A stretch of DNA of 64,000 nucleotides from Ramlibacter cellulosilyticus (GCF_014297465.1 NZ_JACORT010000015.1:53616-117615), one strand, 5' to 3'; shown: positions 23,872-33,100, numbered from the stretch's first letter. The notes: generated by a model not told the origin, from the sequence alone. Translations and numbers: made by a program.

Positions 23872-24834
23872 ATGCAGCTCAACCCCGTCGATCTCCTGCT
23901 GGTCGCCATCGTGCTGGTCGGTGCGTGGGCCGGCTGGTCGCGCGGCTTCCTCTTCGCTGCGCTCGACCTCCTCACGCTGGCGGTGAGCCTCGCCGCGGCG
24001 TTCCTGGGGTGGCGCGAGATCGCGGACCTGGTGAACGGCGCGGCGCCCGCGCTCGGCGTGTGGATCGCGCCGCTGTCCTTCGTCGTCATCTTCCTCCTCG
24101 TGCACTTCCTCCTCGGCCTGGTGGTGCTGCGCCTGCTGCGGCGGCTGCCCGGCAAGGTGCACGGCCATGGCATGAACCGCGCGCTCGGCATCGTGCCGGG
24201 CGCCGCCAACGGGCTCGTGCACGCGGTGGTCGCGGCCGTGCTGCTGCTCACGCTGCCGCTCGGTGCGCGGGTGGGCACCTGGGCCCACGACAGCGCGCTC
24301 GCCACGCGCTTCTCCGCGCCGGCGGAATGGGTGGAGGCGCAGCTCGCGCAGATCTTCGATCCCGCCGTCGAGCGGACGCTGCGCGTGGTGACCGTCAAGC
24401 CGGAGTCGCGCGAAGGCGTCCCGCTCGCGTTCCACGTCGCCGAAGCGCCGCCGCGCCCCGATCTCGAGGCGCAGATGCTCGACCTCGTGAACGCCGAGCG
24501 GCGCTCGGCGGGACTGGAGGCGGTGAAGCCCGACCCCGTGCTCACGCAGGTCGCGCGCGCGCACAGCCAGGACATGTTCGCGCGCGGCTACTTCTCGCAC
24601 TACACGCCCGAGGGGCGCGACCTCGAGGACCGCCTGCGCACGGCGCGCATCGGCTACCTCACGGCCGGCGAGAACCTCGCGCTCGCGCCCTCCCTCTACA
24701 CCGCGCACACCGGGCTGATGCACTCGCCGGGCCACCGCGCGAACATCCTCCGCCCGCAGTTCGGGCGCCTGGGCATCGGCATCCTCGATGGCGGCATCCA
24801 CGGCCTGATGGTCACGCAGGCGTTCCGCAACTGA
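23872..24834 (+). CDS. CvpA-type membrane protein fused to a CAP (SCP/PR1) domain
   Basis: 320 residues from ATG 23872. Residues 1-~150 hold four hydrophobic segments in CvpA/colicin V production style (NPVDLLLVAIVLVGAWAGWSRGF, then three more). Residues ~200-320 are a CAP domain: MLDLVNAERRSAGL, ARAHSQDMFARGYFSHYTPEG, GENLA, MHSPGHRANIL, RLGIGILDG. The His/Glu positions of the CAP cavity (SH and GEN...HR) are present. The CAP part should face the periplasm. Such fusions exist in bacteria, but their function is not established. The stop is followed 1 nt later by the topoisomerase ATG. Confidence 0.88.
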   Translation: MQLNPVDLLLVAIVLVGAWAGWSRGFLFAALDLLTLAVSLAAAFLGWREIADLVNGAAPALGVWIAPLSFVVIFLLVHFLLGLVVLRLLRRLPGKVHGHGMNRALGIVPGAANGLVHAVVAAVLLLTLPLGARVGTWAHDSALATRFSAPAEWVEAQLAQIFDPAVERTLRVVTVKPESREGVPLAFHVAEAPPRPDLEAQMLDLVNAERRSAGLEAVKPDPVLTQVARAHSQDMFARGYFSHYTPEGRDLEDRLRTARIGYLTAGENLALAPSLYTAHTGLMHSPGHRANILRPQFGRLGIGILDGGIHGLMVTQAFRN

Positions 24835-24835
24835 C

Positions 24836-25963
24836 ATGAAGGACGTCGAGGCGTTGACTCCCACTCCTGCCGATCCGCGCGAGGCCGCGGAGGCGGCCGG
24901 GCTCGTGTACGTGAGCGACGAGGACCGCGGCATCCGGCGCGAGCGCCAGGGCGACAGCTTCGCGTACTACAAGCCCAACGGCGACAAGCTCACGGACGAG
25001 ACCGCTCTGGAGCGCATCCGCAAGCTCGCGGTCCCGCCCGCGTACACCGACGTGTGGATCTGCCCGAAGGCCAACGGGCACCTGCAGGCCACGGGGCGGG
25101 ATGCGCGGGGCCGCAAGCAGTACCGCTACCACCCCGACTTCCGGGCGGCGCGCGAGAGCACCAAGTACGAGCACATGCTGGCGTTCGCCAGGGCGCTGCC
25201 GGCGATCCGCGCGAAGCTCGCCGAGCACATGGCGCTGCGCGGCCTCTCGCGCGAGAAGGTGCTGGCCACGGTGGTGCACCTGCTGGAGACGACGCTGATC
25301 CGCGTCGGCAACGACGACTACGCCAGGGAGAACAAGAGCTACGGCCTCACCACCTTGCGCAACCCGCACGTGAAGGTGGACGGCTCGGAGCTGCGTTTCC
25401 AGTTCAAGGGCAAGAGCGGCAAGATGTGGCGGCTGCAGGTGAAGGACCGCCGCATCGCCAAGATCATCCGCGCCTGCCAGGACCTGCCGGGGCAGCGCCT
25501 GTTCCAGTACAAGGACGACGAGGGCGAAGTGCGCGAGGTGACTTCCGCGGACGTGAATGCGTACCTGAAGGAGATCACGGGCGCCGACGTCACGGCGAAG
25601 GACTTCCGCACCTGGGCGGGCACGGTGATGGCGGCACTGGCCTTGCGCGAGTTCGAGACCGCGGAGACCAAGGCGACGCAGAAGAAGAACCTGAAGGAGG
25701 CGATCGAGCGCGTGTCCTCGCGCCTGGGCAACACCCCGACCATCTGCCGCAAGTGCTACATCCACCCCGAGGTGCTCAACGCGTACGTCGAGGGCAGCCT
25801 TCGGCTGGAGGTGAAGGACGGGGTGGAAGAAGGCCTGCTGAAGCCCGAGGAAGCCGCGGTGCTGGCGATGCTGGAGACGCGGCTGAAGCGGACGCTGGAG
25901 GACTCGCTGAAGGACAGTCTGGCGGAGGTGAAGAAAAAGAAGCAGCGGGTTGCGCGGAGATAG
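24836..25963 (+). CDS. DNA topoisomerase IB (poxvirus/Deinococcus type)
   Basis: 375 residues. The N-terminal domain includes LVYVSDEDRGIRRER, LERIRKLAVPPAYTDVWICP and HLQATGRDARGRKQYRYHP. The catalytic domain has HLLETTLIRVGNDDYA, SYGLTTLRNPHV, FKGKSGK, TAKDFRTWAGT and RLGNTPTICRKCYIHP with the nucleophilic Tyr. It relaxes supercoils through a 3'-phosphotyrosine intermediate. The C-terminus is Lys-rich (EVKKKKQRVARR). It is tightly coupled to the CvpA-CAP gene. Codons in the last ~35 residues are G-rich, next to the repeat that starts at the stop. Confidence 0.95.
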   Translation: MKDVEALTPTPADPREAAEAAGLVYVSDEDRGIRRERQGDSFAYYKPNGDKLTDETALERIRKLAVPPAYTDVWICPKANGHLQATGRDARGRKQYRYHPDFRAARESTKYEHMLAFARALPAIRAKLAEHMALRGLSREKVLATVVHLLETTLIRVGNDDYARENKSYGLTTLRNPHVKVDGSELRFQFKGKSGKMWRLQVKDRRIAKIIRACQDLPGQRLFQYKDDEGEVREVTSADVNAYLKEITGADVTAKDFRTWAGTVMAALALREFETAETKATQKKNLKEAIERVSSRLGNTPTICRKCYIHPEVLNAYVEGSLRLEVKDGVEEGLLKPEEAAVLAMLETRLKRTLEDSLKDSLAEVKKKKQRVARR

Positions 25964-26078
25964 CTGGGGTGCGCTGCGCGCAACCCAGCCTACGAGGCCG
26001 CGCACGAGGTAGCCCGACGAAAGCGGCGCACGCAGTGCAGGCTGTAGGCCGGGTTCGCCGCAGGCGACCCCAGCCAGC
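25964..26078. repeat. Imperfect inverted repeat of the GTAGGCTGGG family
   Basis: The left arm GCTGGGGTGCGCTGCGCGCA then ACCCAGCCTAC (to 25993) pairs imperfectly with GTAGGCCGGGTTCGCCGCAG (from 26044) then GCGACCCCAGC. The centre is ~50 nt. It fills the gap between convergent topoisomerase IB and glycogen debranching genes. Confidence 0.8.
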
Positions 26079-26082
26079 TCGA

Positions 26083-28200
26083 TCACTTCGCGGACAACGC
26101 CTGTGACGACCACGACGGCGCAGCTGATGGAGTGCCTGCGGCAGGCTGCTGGCGAACGAGGTGCCGGCACTTCACCAGGATCCGCAGCACCTCGGCGACG
26201 CTCCAGGCCTGCGCGACGCAGCCGCGGGGCGTGAAGGGCGGCTCGGCGTCGAAGATTTCGCTGATCTGGCCGATGCCTGCTTCGCCCAGGTGGGCCGCGA
26301 AGCCCTCGATCAGCTGTTCGATGCCGCGGCCGTCGTCCGGATGCACCTTCAGCCAGGCATCGGCGAACGGGCCCGCGAGCCACCCCCACACCGTGCCCTG
26401 GTGATAGGCCGCATCGCGGGAGCGCAGGTCGCCGTCGTAATGCGATTTGTAGTCCGGATGGCCCGGCGCCAGGGAGCGCAGGCCCACGGGCGTGACCAGC
26501 AGGCGCTGCACGACGTCCAGCACCGTGCGCCACTTCTGCGGGTCCAGCACGGGGTGGGGCAGCGAGATCGCCAGCACCTGGTTGGGCCGGATCGCGGCGT
26601 CGTCGCCGCCGGATTCCGCGTCGACCACGTCGTAGAGGCAGTTCGCCTGCGCGTTCCAGAAGCGCTGGTTGAAGCTCTCGTACACGCGGTGCGCATGGCG
26701 CGCCATCTCGTGCGCGCGCTGCTCGTCGCCTTCTTCCCGCAGCCAGCGCTCCATGAGGCGCAGCGCGTTGTAGAACAGCGCGTTCAGCTCCACCGCCTTG
26801 CCGCGCCGCGGCGTGACGACCCAGCCTTCCACCTTCGCGTCCATCCACGTGAGCTGGTAGCCCTCGGCGCCCTGCTTCAGCAGGCCGTCGCGCGGGTCCA
26901 CGCCGATGTTGAAGCGCGTGCCGCGCAGGTGGTGCGCGATGATGTCCAGGAACTTGGGGATCGCGTGGCGCAGCGTCAGGCGGTCGCCCGTGACCTGCAC
27001 GTAGCGGTCCATCGCGTGGAAGAACCACAGGGTCGCGTCGGCGGTGTGGTACAGGCCTTCGTTCTGCCCCTCGGGGAACATGTTGGGGATGAGGCCGTCC
27101 TTCACGTAGTGCAGGAACGTGCGCAGGATGTAGCCCGCCTCCGAGTGCCGCCCCGTGCAGAGCGTCAGCCCTTCGAGGCTGATCATCGTGTCGCGGCCCC
27201 AGTCGGTGAACCAGTGGTAGCCCGCGATGACGGTGCGGGCCTGGTCGCCTTCGGCGAGCGCGCGCGCCGCATCGGCCTGCCGGCTGAAGGGCGCGATGAT
27301 GAACTGGTCGGCCGCGAGCACCAGCTCGCCCGCGCGCCCGCTGCGCGCGGCCGGGTCGGCCTGCTCCAGCAGCTTCTCGCGGCGCGTGAATTCGGCCTGC
27401 AGCGCCTGCTGCGGCGTCATCGCATGCATGGTGTCCCAGCTCTCGGTGGACGCGACCAGCGTGCATTCCTCGCCCGGGCCCAGCATCGCGCGGAAGCGGC
27501 CGGGCGTCCACGTGCGGCCGCGCGAAGGATAGCCGCGGGACGCCTCGATGCGGTAGAAGAACTCCTCGAAGCTGCCGCCTTCCAGCACGAGGTCGGCGTC
27601 GTGGCCCTGCAGCGTCATGCGCAATGGCGGCAGCGCGCGGTTGGAGACCGACTGCACCTCGAGCCGGCGCTCCATCACCTGGATGCAGCAGTGCTCGTCG
27701 AGGCCCTGCTCCACCGGCATCTCGTGGCCGCGGAAATGCAGGCGCGGGCGCAGGATCAGGCGCACGCGGTCCTTGCCACGGACCATGCGGTAGTTCACGT
27801 GCACCGTGTTCTGCCCGTAGGGCAGCAGGATGCGCTTCTCGATGACCGTGTCGCCCACGTGGAAGGTCCACACCGGCAGGCCCATCTCGAGGCGGAACTC
27901 CGTCAGGAACTCGGGCATCTCGAATGGCGTGTCCGGCCGCTCCTCGCCCGCGAGCCGCACGAGGTTGCGGTCCGGCATGCGCAGCCATTCGCCGAGGTGG
28001 CTGAGCATCACCGTGCGGCCGATCGGCGTGGGCAGCGCCGCGATCAGCAGGCCGTGGTAGCGGCGGGTGGCCACGCCGGCCACCGAGCCCGAGGCGTAGC
28101 CGCCGAGGCCGTTGGTGACGAGCCATTCGCGGGTGAGCAGGTGCTCGGGGTGTTCCTGCGCGTCCTGCCACGGCACGCGGTTCAGGATGGCATCAGCCAT
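26083..28200 (-). CDS. Glycogen debranching enzyme (amylo-alpha-1,6-glucosidase family)
   Basis: 705 residues. The N-terminal GDE domain has REWLVTNGLGGYASGSVAGVATRRYHGLLIAAL. The C-terminal (alpha/alpha)6-barrel domain includes IAGYHWFTDWGRDTMISLEGL (~residue 327), DATLWFFHAMDRY, MDAKVEGWVVTPRRGKAVELNALFYN and DAAYHQGTVWGWLAGPFADAW with catalytic carboxylates. It hydrolyses alpha-1,6 branch residues of glycogen or limit dextrins. The ATG overlaps the treZ stop by 8 nt, so both are co-translated. It is followed by an inverted repeat and the convergent topoisomerase gene. Confidence 0.92.
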   Translation of the reverse strand: MADAILNRVPWQDAQEHPEHLLTREWLVTNGLGGYASGSVAGVATRRYHGLLIAALPTPIGRTVMLSHLGEWLRMPDRNLVRLAGEERPDTPFEMPEFLTEFRLEMGLPVWTFHVGDTVIEKRILLPYGQNTVHVNYRMVRGKDRVRLILRPRLHFRGHEMPVEQGLDEHCCIQVMERRLEVQSVSNRALPPLRMTLQGHDADLVLEGGSFEEFFYRIEASRGYPSRGRTWTPGRFRAMLGPGEECTLVASTESWDTMHAMTPQQALQAEFTRREKLLEQADPAARSGRAGELVLAADQFIIAPFSRQADAARALAEGDQARTVIAGYHWFTDWGRDTMISLEGLTLCTGRHSEAGYILRTFLHYVKDGLIPNMFPEGQNEGLYHTADATLWFFHAMDRYVQVTGDRLTLRHAIPKFLDIIAHHLRGTRFNIGVDPRDGLLKQGAEGYQLTWMDAKVEGWVVTPRRGKAVELNALFYNALRLMERWLREEGDEQRAHEMARHAHRVYESFNQRFWNAQANCLYDVVDAESGGDDAAIRPNQVLAISLPHPVLDPQKWRTVLDVVQRLLVTPVGLRSLAPGHPDYKSHYDGDLRSRDAAYHQGTVWGWLAGPFADAWLKVHPDDGRGIEQLIEGFAAHLGEAGIGQISEIFDAEPPFTPRGCVAQAWSVAEVLRILVKCRHLVRQQPAAGTPSAAPSWSSQALSAK

Positions 28201-30076
28201 CGTCGTCCTCCATGGTTCGCGGGGCGAGCACCGCCAGCGCGTGCGCAGGCAGGCGCCAGCTGTGCTCCCCGTCCGGTTCGATCATTCCATTGCCGCCGTA
28301 GCGCGGGTCCTCGCTGTTCCACAGGAGCTGCCAGCGGCAGCCCGCGGGCGGCGCGAGCAGCGGCTCCGGCATCGGGTAGAGCGGCAAGGTGGGCCCGAGG
28401 TTCACCACCAGCAGGCGGTCGTCGCCGGCCTCGTCGAGGAAGCGCAGCAGGAAGGCCTCGGGGCCCAGCACCGCACCATGCATGCGTTGCGCGTCGCAGC
28501 GCGAGAACACCGGGTCCTCGCGCCGCAGCCGCAGCAGGTCGCGATGCAGCGCGACGACGTGCGCGTTGCGCTCGCGTTCGCCGTGGTCCAGCTTGCAGCG
28601 GCGGAAGGTCTCTTCGTCGGCGGGCACGGCGAGCAGCTTGCCACCATCCTCGCTCGCGATGTTGGGGAACTGGGTGAGGAATTCGTGGCGCCCCTTGCGG
28701 ATCAGCGTGTTCAGCTCGTCCTCGTGCCGCGCGAAGTACAGGAAGGGCGCGCTCGCGGCGAACTCCTGGCCCATGAACAGCAGCGGCGTGCAAGGCGTGA
28801 GCAGCATCAGCGCGGTGAGCGCGCGGAAGCGGCCCGGCGAGGTGAGCTGGTGCAGGCGCTGCCCGCGCGCGCTGTTGGCCACCTGGTCGTGGTTCTGCAG
28901 GAACTGGATGAAGGCGGTGGCCGGCAGGTCCAGCGAAGGATGGCCGCGGCGCTTCTTCTGCCACGCGTAGAACTGGCCCTGGTAGAGGAAGCCCCACTTC
29001 AGCGAGGAGATCAGCTCCTGCGGCGTGCCGCGCGTCTCCGAGAAATACGCCTCGCAGCCGCCGGTCGCGGCGACCGTGGCGCTGTGGTGGAAGTCGTCGT
29101 TCCAGAGCGCGTCGACGCCCATGCCGCCGCGCCCGGGCGGACGCGCCAGCTCCGCGTGCTGGGGTTCGTTCTCCGCCGAGATGTAGATGCTGCGACCCGG
29201 CGCCGCCGCGCGTGCACGCTCGACGATCTCGGCCACGATGTACTTCTCGCTCGCATCGAAGAGGCACTGCGTGGCGTCGAGCCGCAGCCCGTCGAAGTGG
29301 AACTCGTCGATCCAGTACGCCGCGTTGCAGGCGAAGAACTCGCGCACCGGAGCGCCGTTCTCGCCATCGAAGTTGATCGCGTCGCCCCACTCGTTGTCGT
29401 ACTTGCTGCTGACGTAGTCGCGTGAAAAGCGGGTGACGTAGTTGCCGCTGGGACCGAAGTGGTTGTAGACCACGTCCAGGATCACGCCGAGGCCGAGCGC
29501 GTGCGCGCGGTCGATGAAGTGGCGCAGGTCGTCCGGCGTGCCGTAGAGGCGCGTGGGCGCGAACAGGTTGACGCCGTCGTAGCCCCAGCCGAAGGGGCCG
29601 TTGAATTCGTTCACCGGCATCAGCTCGATGACGGTGATGCCCACGTCCTTCAGGAACGGGAGGTGCTCCTCGGCGGCGCGGTACGTGCCTTCGGGCGTGA
29701 AGGTGCCGATGTGCATCTCGTAGAGCACCTGCCCCCGCGCGGTGACGCCGCGCCAGTCCGCGTCCGTCCAGCGGTAGGCATCCAGCGCGACCACCTCCGA
29801 AGGGCCATGCGGTCCTTCCGGCTGCCAGCGTGAGGCGGGGTCGGGGAAGGTGTCGCCGCCGTCGAGGCGGAAGCGGTAGCGCGCGCCGGGCTCGGCGTGG
29901 TCGGCGAAGCCGGAAAAGTAGCCGTCGCCCTCGTGCCGCAAGGGCACGGCCGCCGCAACGCCGTCGAACACGACGTCCACGCGCTTCGCCGCGGGCGCCC
30001 ACACGCGGAAATGCGTTCCCTCCCGCGGGCGGTACTCGGCTCCGATCGGAAGGCGTCTTCTGCTGCTTGTTGTCAT
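28193..30076 (-). CDS. treZ: Malto-oligosyltrehalose trehalohydrolase TreZ
   Basis: 627 residues. An N-terminal CBM48-like domain (EGTHFRVWAPAAKRVDVVF) precedes a GH13 barrel with YEMHIGTFTPEGTY, VIELMPVNEF, ILDVVYNHFGPSGNY, FDGLRLDATQ (nucleophile Asp ~262), ISAENEPQ (acid Glu ~299) and FLQNHDQVAN (Asp ~394). The combination of HIGTFTPEGT with WGDAINFDGENG fits TreZ better than branching enzyme. TreZ releases trehalose from maltooligosyl-trehalose made by TreY. No treY or treS is in the window. AGGA precedes the ATG. It is first in a two-gene operon with the debranching enzyme. Confidence 0.9.
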   Translation of the reverse strand: MTTSSRRRLPIGAEYRPREGTHFRVWAPAAKRVDVVFDGVAAAVPLRHEGDGYFSGFADHAEPGARYRFRLDGGDTFPDPASRWQPEGPHGPSEVVALDAYRWTDADWRGVTARGQVLYEMHIGTFTPEGTYRAAEEHLPFLKDVGITVIELMPVNEFNGPFGWGYDGVNLFAPTRLYGTPDDLRHFIDRAHALGLGVILDVVYNHFGPSGNYVTRFSRDYVSSKYDNEWGDAINFDGENGAPVREFFACNAAYWIDEFHFDGLRLDATQCLFDASEKYIVAEIVERARAAAPGRSIYISAENEPQHAELARPPGRGGMGVDALWNDDFHHSATVAATGGCEAYFSETRGTPQELISSLKWGFLYQGQFYAWQKKRRGHPSLDLPATAFIQFLQNHDQVANSARGQRLHQLTSPGRFRALTALMLLTPCTPLLFMGQEFAASAPFLYFARHEDELNTLIRKGRHEFLTQFPNIASEDGGKLLAVPADEETFRRCKLDHGERERNAHVVALHRDLLRLRREDPVFSRCDAQRMHGAVLGPEAFLLRFLDEAGDDRLLVVNLGPTLPLYPMPEPLLAPPAGCRWQLLWNSEDPRYGGNGMIEPDGEHSWRLPAHALAVLAPRTMEDDDG

Positions 30077-30248
30077 TTCGTCCTGCGAGGGGAGGCGCTT
30101 TCATTTTGCGATGCAGCAACGCGGCGGTGCGTGAGCAGCCGTGTCGGTCGCGTGCAGGACATGTCGGTCAGCGCCATGCGGTGCCCAGGGCTCGCACCCG
30201 GGCTGGGCATCCGATCAGGAGGGAAAGGCCGCGCGACTGCGCGGAGGC

Positions 30249-30467
30249 TCAGCGCGCGAGCGCCGCCGCGCCCTGGGATTGCCAGGCGCGGCGTTCGCGG
30301 CCGATGTCGCGCAGGGACGTGAAGAGGAAGGTGCCCTGGTGCAGGTCCACGCCCGCGTACCACTGGCAATAGGCCGTGTCGCCGCTCACGGCGCGGACCA
30401 CCATCGGCGGGCCGCCTGCCTTGAGCCGGACCACGTCTCCTGCTTCGAATTGCTCGTTGCCGATCAC
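30249..30467 (-). CDS. DUF2158 (YodC-like) small protein
   Basis: 72 residues. FEAGDVVRLKAGGPPMVV, followed by GDTAYCQWYAG and GTFLFTSLRDI, is the pattern of the DUF2158/YodC family: short SH3-like proteins with a conserved G-GP-M-V core and a C-W segment, function unknown. It is transcribed away from the tRNA-Arg towards treZ, with about 170 bp before the treZ start. No signal peptide. Confidence 0.8.
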   Translation of the reverse strand: MIGNEQFEAGDVVRLKAGGPPMVVRAVSGDTAYCQWYAGVDLHQGTFLFTSLRDIGRERRAWQSQGAAALAR

Positions 30468-30575
30468 GCGGCCATTCTCGCCGCGTCGGGTGGCTCGGCC
30501 GTGTGGGCGGGAGCCCCGGCCGGGGTAGGACTCGTACTACACAGGACGAGCGCCGTCTCCGCAAGCGGCCAAAGA

Positions 30576-30607
30576 GAAAGGGCTGCATCCGGATGGATGC
30601 AGCCCTT
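30576..30607 (-). terminator. Terminator downstream of tRNA-Arg
   Basis: AAGGGCTGCATCC (30578-30590) pairs perfectly with GGATGCAGCCCTT (30595-30607) around a 4-nt loop. On the minus strand it is followed by TCTCTTT. It lies 5 nt after the tRNA CCA end. Confidence 0.85.
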
Positions 30608-30612
30608 CGATT

Positions 30613-30689
30613 TGGCGCGGCTGGCAGGATTCGAACCCACGACCCCTTGGTTCGTAGCCAAGTACTCTATCCAACTGAGCTACAGCCGC
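30613..30689 (-). tRNA. tRNA-Arg (anticodon ACG)
   Basis: On the minus strand the 77-nt cloverleaf begins GCGGCTGTAGCTCAGTTGG and ends with an encoded CCA. The anticodon arm is CTTGG-CTACGAA-CCAAG, giving ACG (read as ICG after deamination). The T arm contains GGTTCGAATCC. The 7-bp acceptor GCGGCTG/CAGCCGC is perfect. Confidence 0.96.
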
Positions 30690-30749
30690 GAAGCCATGAA
30701 GTATAGCAGGATCTTCGGAGCCCTTCCCGGCCGGGCCCGGGCGAGACTG

Positions 30750-31931
30750 TCAGATGGCTTGCACCGCCTGCAAGCGGGCGATCTCGGCGTCCCCGCGACC
30801 CAGCTCGCGCAGGATCGCTTCCGTGTGCTGGCCCACGGCCGGAATGGGGTCCATGCGGTAGTCGAAGCCGCTGTGCACCCCCGGCGGCAGCAAGGCCTGC
30901 AGCGCTCCCGCCGGTGACCCGACCGAAGCGAAGCGCCCGCGGGACTGCAGCTGCGGATGCTGCCAGACGTCCGCGATCGTGTTCACGTGGGCATTGGCGA
31001 TCTGCGCTTCTTCCAGGCGGGCAATCACCTGCCTGGCGTCCATCTGCCCGAACACCTCCAGGATGATCGCGGCCAAGGCCTCCCGGTTCGCGTTGCGCCG
31101 GCTGTTGTTCTCGAAGCGCGGGTCCGTGGCCAGCCCCGGCTGCAGCAGCACCCTCTCGCAGAACAGCTTCCATTCGCGCTCGTTCTGCAACCCCAGCATC
31201 ACGGTCTTGCCATCGCCGGTCGCGAACGGGCCGTAGGGATAGATCGTCGCGTGCGACGCCCCGCTGCGCGGCGGCGGCTCGGCGCCCTCGTAGGCGTAGT
31301 AGAGCGGGAAGCCCATCCACTCGCCCAGCGCTTCGAGCATGGAGACGTCCACGTGCGAGCCCTCGCCCGTCTTCTGCCGCTGCAGCAGCGCCGCGAGCAC
31401 GCCCGTGTACGCGTACATGCCCGCCGCGATGTCCGCGATGGAGATGCCCGCCTTGGACGGCTGTTCCGGCGTGCCGGTGACCGACAGGAAGCCGGCTTCG
31501 CTCTGGATCAGGAGGTCGTAGGCCTTCTTGTCGCGGTACGGGCCATCGTTGCCGTAGCCGGAGATGTCGCAGACGACCAGGCGCGGGTGCCGCTCGCGCA
31601 GCTTCGCGTAGCTGAAGCCCATGCGGTCGGCCGCACCCGGAGCGAGGTTCTGCACCAGCACGTCGGCGCGGGCCAGCAGGTCGTCCAGGACCGCGAGCGC
31701 CTCCGGCTGCTTCAGGTCCAGGGTCAGGCTTTCCTTGGAGCGGTTCACCCACACGAAGTGCGAGGCCAGGCCCTGCGTGCGCGCGTCGTAGGCGCGGGCG
31801 AAGTCGCCGACGCCGGGCCGCTCCACCTTGATCACGCGAGCGCCGAGGTCGGCGAGCTGGCGCGTGCAGAAGGGAGCGGCGATCGCGTGCTCCAGGGAGA
31901 CGACCGTGATGCCGTCCAGGGGCCTCGTCAT
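30750..31931 (-). CDS. CaiB/BaiF family (class III) CoA-transferase
   Basis: 393 residues from ATG 31931. The class III CoA-transferase start (LDGITVVSLEHAIAAPFCTRQLADLGARVIKVE) is intact. NRSKESLTLDLKQPE and KKAYDLLIQSEAGF (with the catalytic Asp) follow, as does GISIADIAAGMYAYTGVLAALLQR. It moves CoA between acyl groups; the donor and acceptor are unknown. Its ATG overlaps the acyl-CoA dehydrogenase stop (ATGA), and that gene overlaps the hydratase in the same way. The three therefore form one tightly coupled operon, probably for breakdown of a branched or dicarboxylic acid. Confidence 0.93.
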   Translation of the reverse strand: MTRPLDGITVVSLEHAIAAPFCTRQLADLGARVIKVERPGVGDFARAYDARTQGLASHFVWVNRSKESLTLDLKQPEALAVLDDLLARADVLVQNLAPGAADRMGFSYAKLRERHPRLVVCDISGYGNDGPYRDKKAYDLLIQSEAGFLSVTGTPEQPSKAGISIADIAAGMYAYTGVLAALLQRQKTGEGSHVDVSMLEALGEWMGFPLYYAYEGAEPPPRSGASHATIYPYGPFATGDGKTVMLGLQNEREWKLFCERVLLQPGLATDPRFENNSRRNANREALAAIILEVFGQMDARQVIARLEEAQIANAHVNTIADVWQHPQLQSRGRFASVGSPAGALQALLPPGVHSGFDYRMDPIPAVGQHTEAILRELGRGDAEIARLQAVQAI

Positions 31932-33100
31932 CAAAAGCTCCGCGGCAGCCCGAGCAGGTGCTCGGCCACGTAGGAGTACACCAGGTTCGTCGAGATCGGC
32001 GCCACCTGGTACAGCCGCGTCTCGCGGAACTTGCGCTCCACGTCGTATTCGTGCGCGAAGCCGAAGCCGCCGTGCGTCTGCAGGCACATGTCCGCGGCCT
32101 GCCACGAGGCTTTCGCGGCCAGGTACTTCGCCATGTTCGCCTCGCCGCCGCAAGGCTTGTGCGCGTCGAACAGCTCGCAGGCCTTGAAGCGCATCAGGTT
32201 CGCGGCTTCCGTCTCGATGTAGGCATCCGCGATGGGGAACGCGACGCCCTGGTTCTGCCCGATCGGGCGGTTGAACACCACGCGCTCGCTGGCGTAGCGC
32301 CGCGCCTTCTCCACGAACCAGTAGGCATCGCCTATGCACTCGGCGGCGATCAGCGTGCGCTCCGCATTCAGCCCGTCCAGGATGTAGCGGAAGCCGAGGC
32401 CCTCGGTGCCGATCAGGTTCTCGGCCGGGATCTCCAGGTTGTCGAAGAACACCTCGTTGGTCTCGTGGTTCACCATGTTCGGGATCGGCCGCACCGTCAT
32501 GCCCTTGCCGATGGCCTGGTGCAGGTCCACGAGGAAGATGCTCATGCCTTCGCTCTTCTTCTTCACCTCCGCCAGCGGCGTGGTGCGCGCCAGCAGGATC
32601 ATCAGGTCCGAGTGCTGGATGCGCGAGATCCAGACTTTCTGGCCGTTGACGACATAGCGGTCGCCCTTCTTCACGGCCGTGGTCTTGAGCTGGGTGGTGT
32701 CGGTGCCCGTCGTCGGCTCCGTGACCGCCATGGACTGCAGCCGCAGCTTGCCGCTCGCGATGCCGGGCAGGTACTGCTGCTTCTGCGCGGGCGAGCCGTG
32801 GCGCAGCAGCGTGCCCATGTTGTACATCTGGCCATGGCAGGAGCCGGCGTTGCCGCCTGAGAGGTTGATCTCCTCCATGACGACCGACGCTTCCGCCAGC
32901 CCGAGGCCGGAGCCGCCGTACTCCTGCGGAATCATCGCCGCCAGCCAGCCCGCCTCGGTCAGCGCGTCGACGAAGGCTTCGGGGTAGCCGCGGTCGGTGT
33001 CGACCTTCTGCCAGTAGGCGGAATCGAAGCGGCCGCACAGGTCGCGCAGCGCCTCGCGCATGTCCTGGTACTGGTCGGGAGCGGGAATCGCGGTCTTCAT
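31931..33100 (-). CDS. Acyl-CoA dehydrogenase
   Basis: 389 residues from ATG 33100. The FAD-dependent ACAD fold is complete: MIPQEYGGSGLGLAEASVVMEEI, SMAVTEPTTGTDTTQLKTTA, YVVNGQKVWISRIQHSD, NEVFFDNLEIPAENLIG, ERTLIAAECIGDAYWFVEKA, NRPIGQNQGVAFPIAD and QTHGGFGFAHEYDVERKFRE. It oxidises an acyl-CoA to the 2,3-enoyl-CoA and passes electrons to ETF. Middle gene of the hydratase-ACAD-CoA-transferase operon, overlapping both neighbours by 3-4 nt. Confidence 0.94.
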   Translation of the reverse strand: MKTAIPAPDQYQDMREALRDLCGRFDSAYWQKVDTDRGYPEAFVDALTEAGWLAAMIPQEYGGSGLGLAEASVVMEEINLSGGNAGSCHGQMYNMGTLLRHGSPAQKQQYLPGIASGKLRLQSMAVTEPTTGTDTTQLKTTAVKKGDRYVVNGQKVWISRIQHSDLMILLARTTPLAEVKKKSEGMSIFLVDLHQAIGKGMTVRPIPNMVNHETNEVFFDNLEIPAENLIGTEGLGFRYILDGLNAERTLIAAECIGDAYWFVEKARRYASERVVFNRPIGQNQGVAFPIADAYIETEAANLMRFKACELFDAHKPCGGEANMAKYLAAKASWQAADMCLQTHGGFGFAHEYDVERKFRETRLYQVAPISTNLVYSYVAEHLLGLPRSF

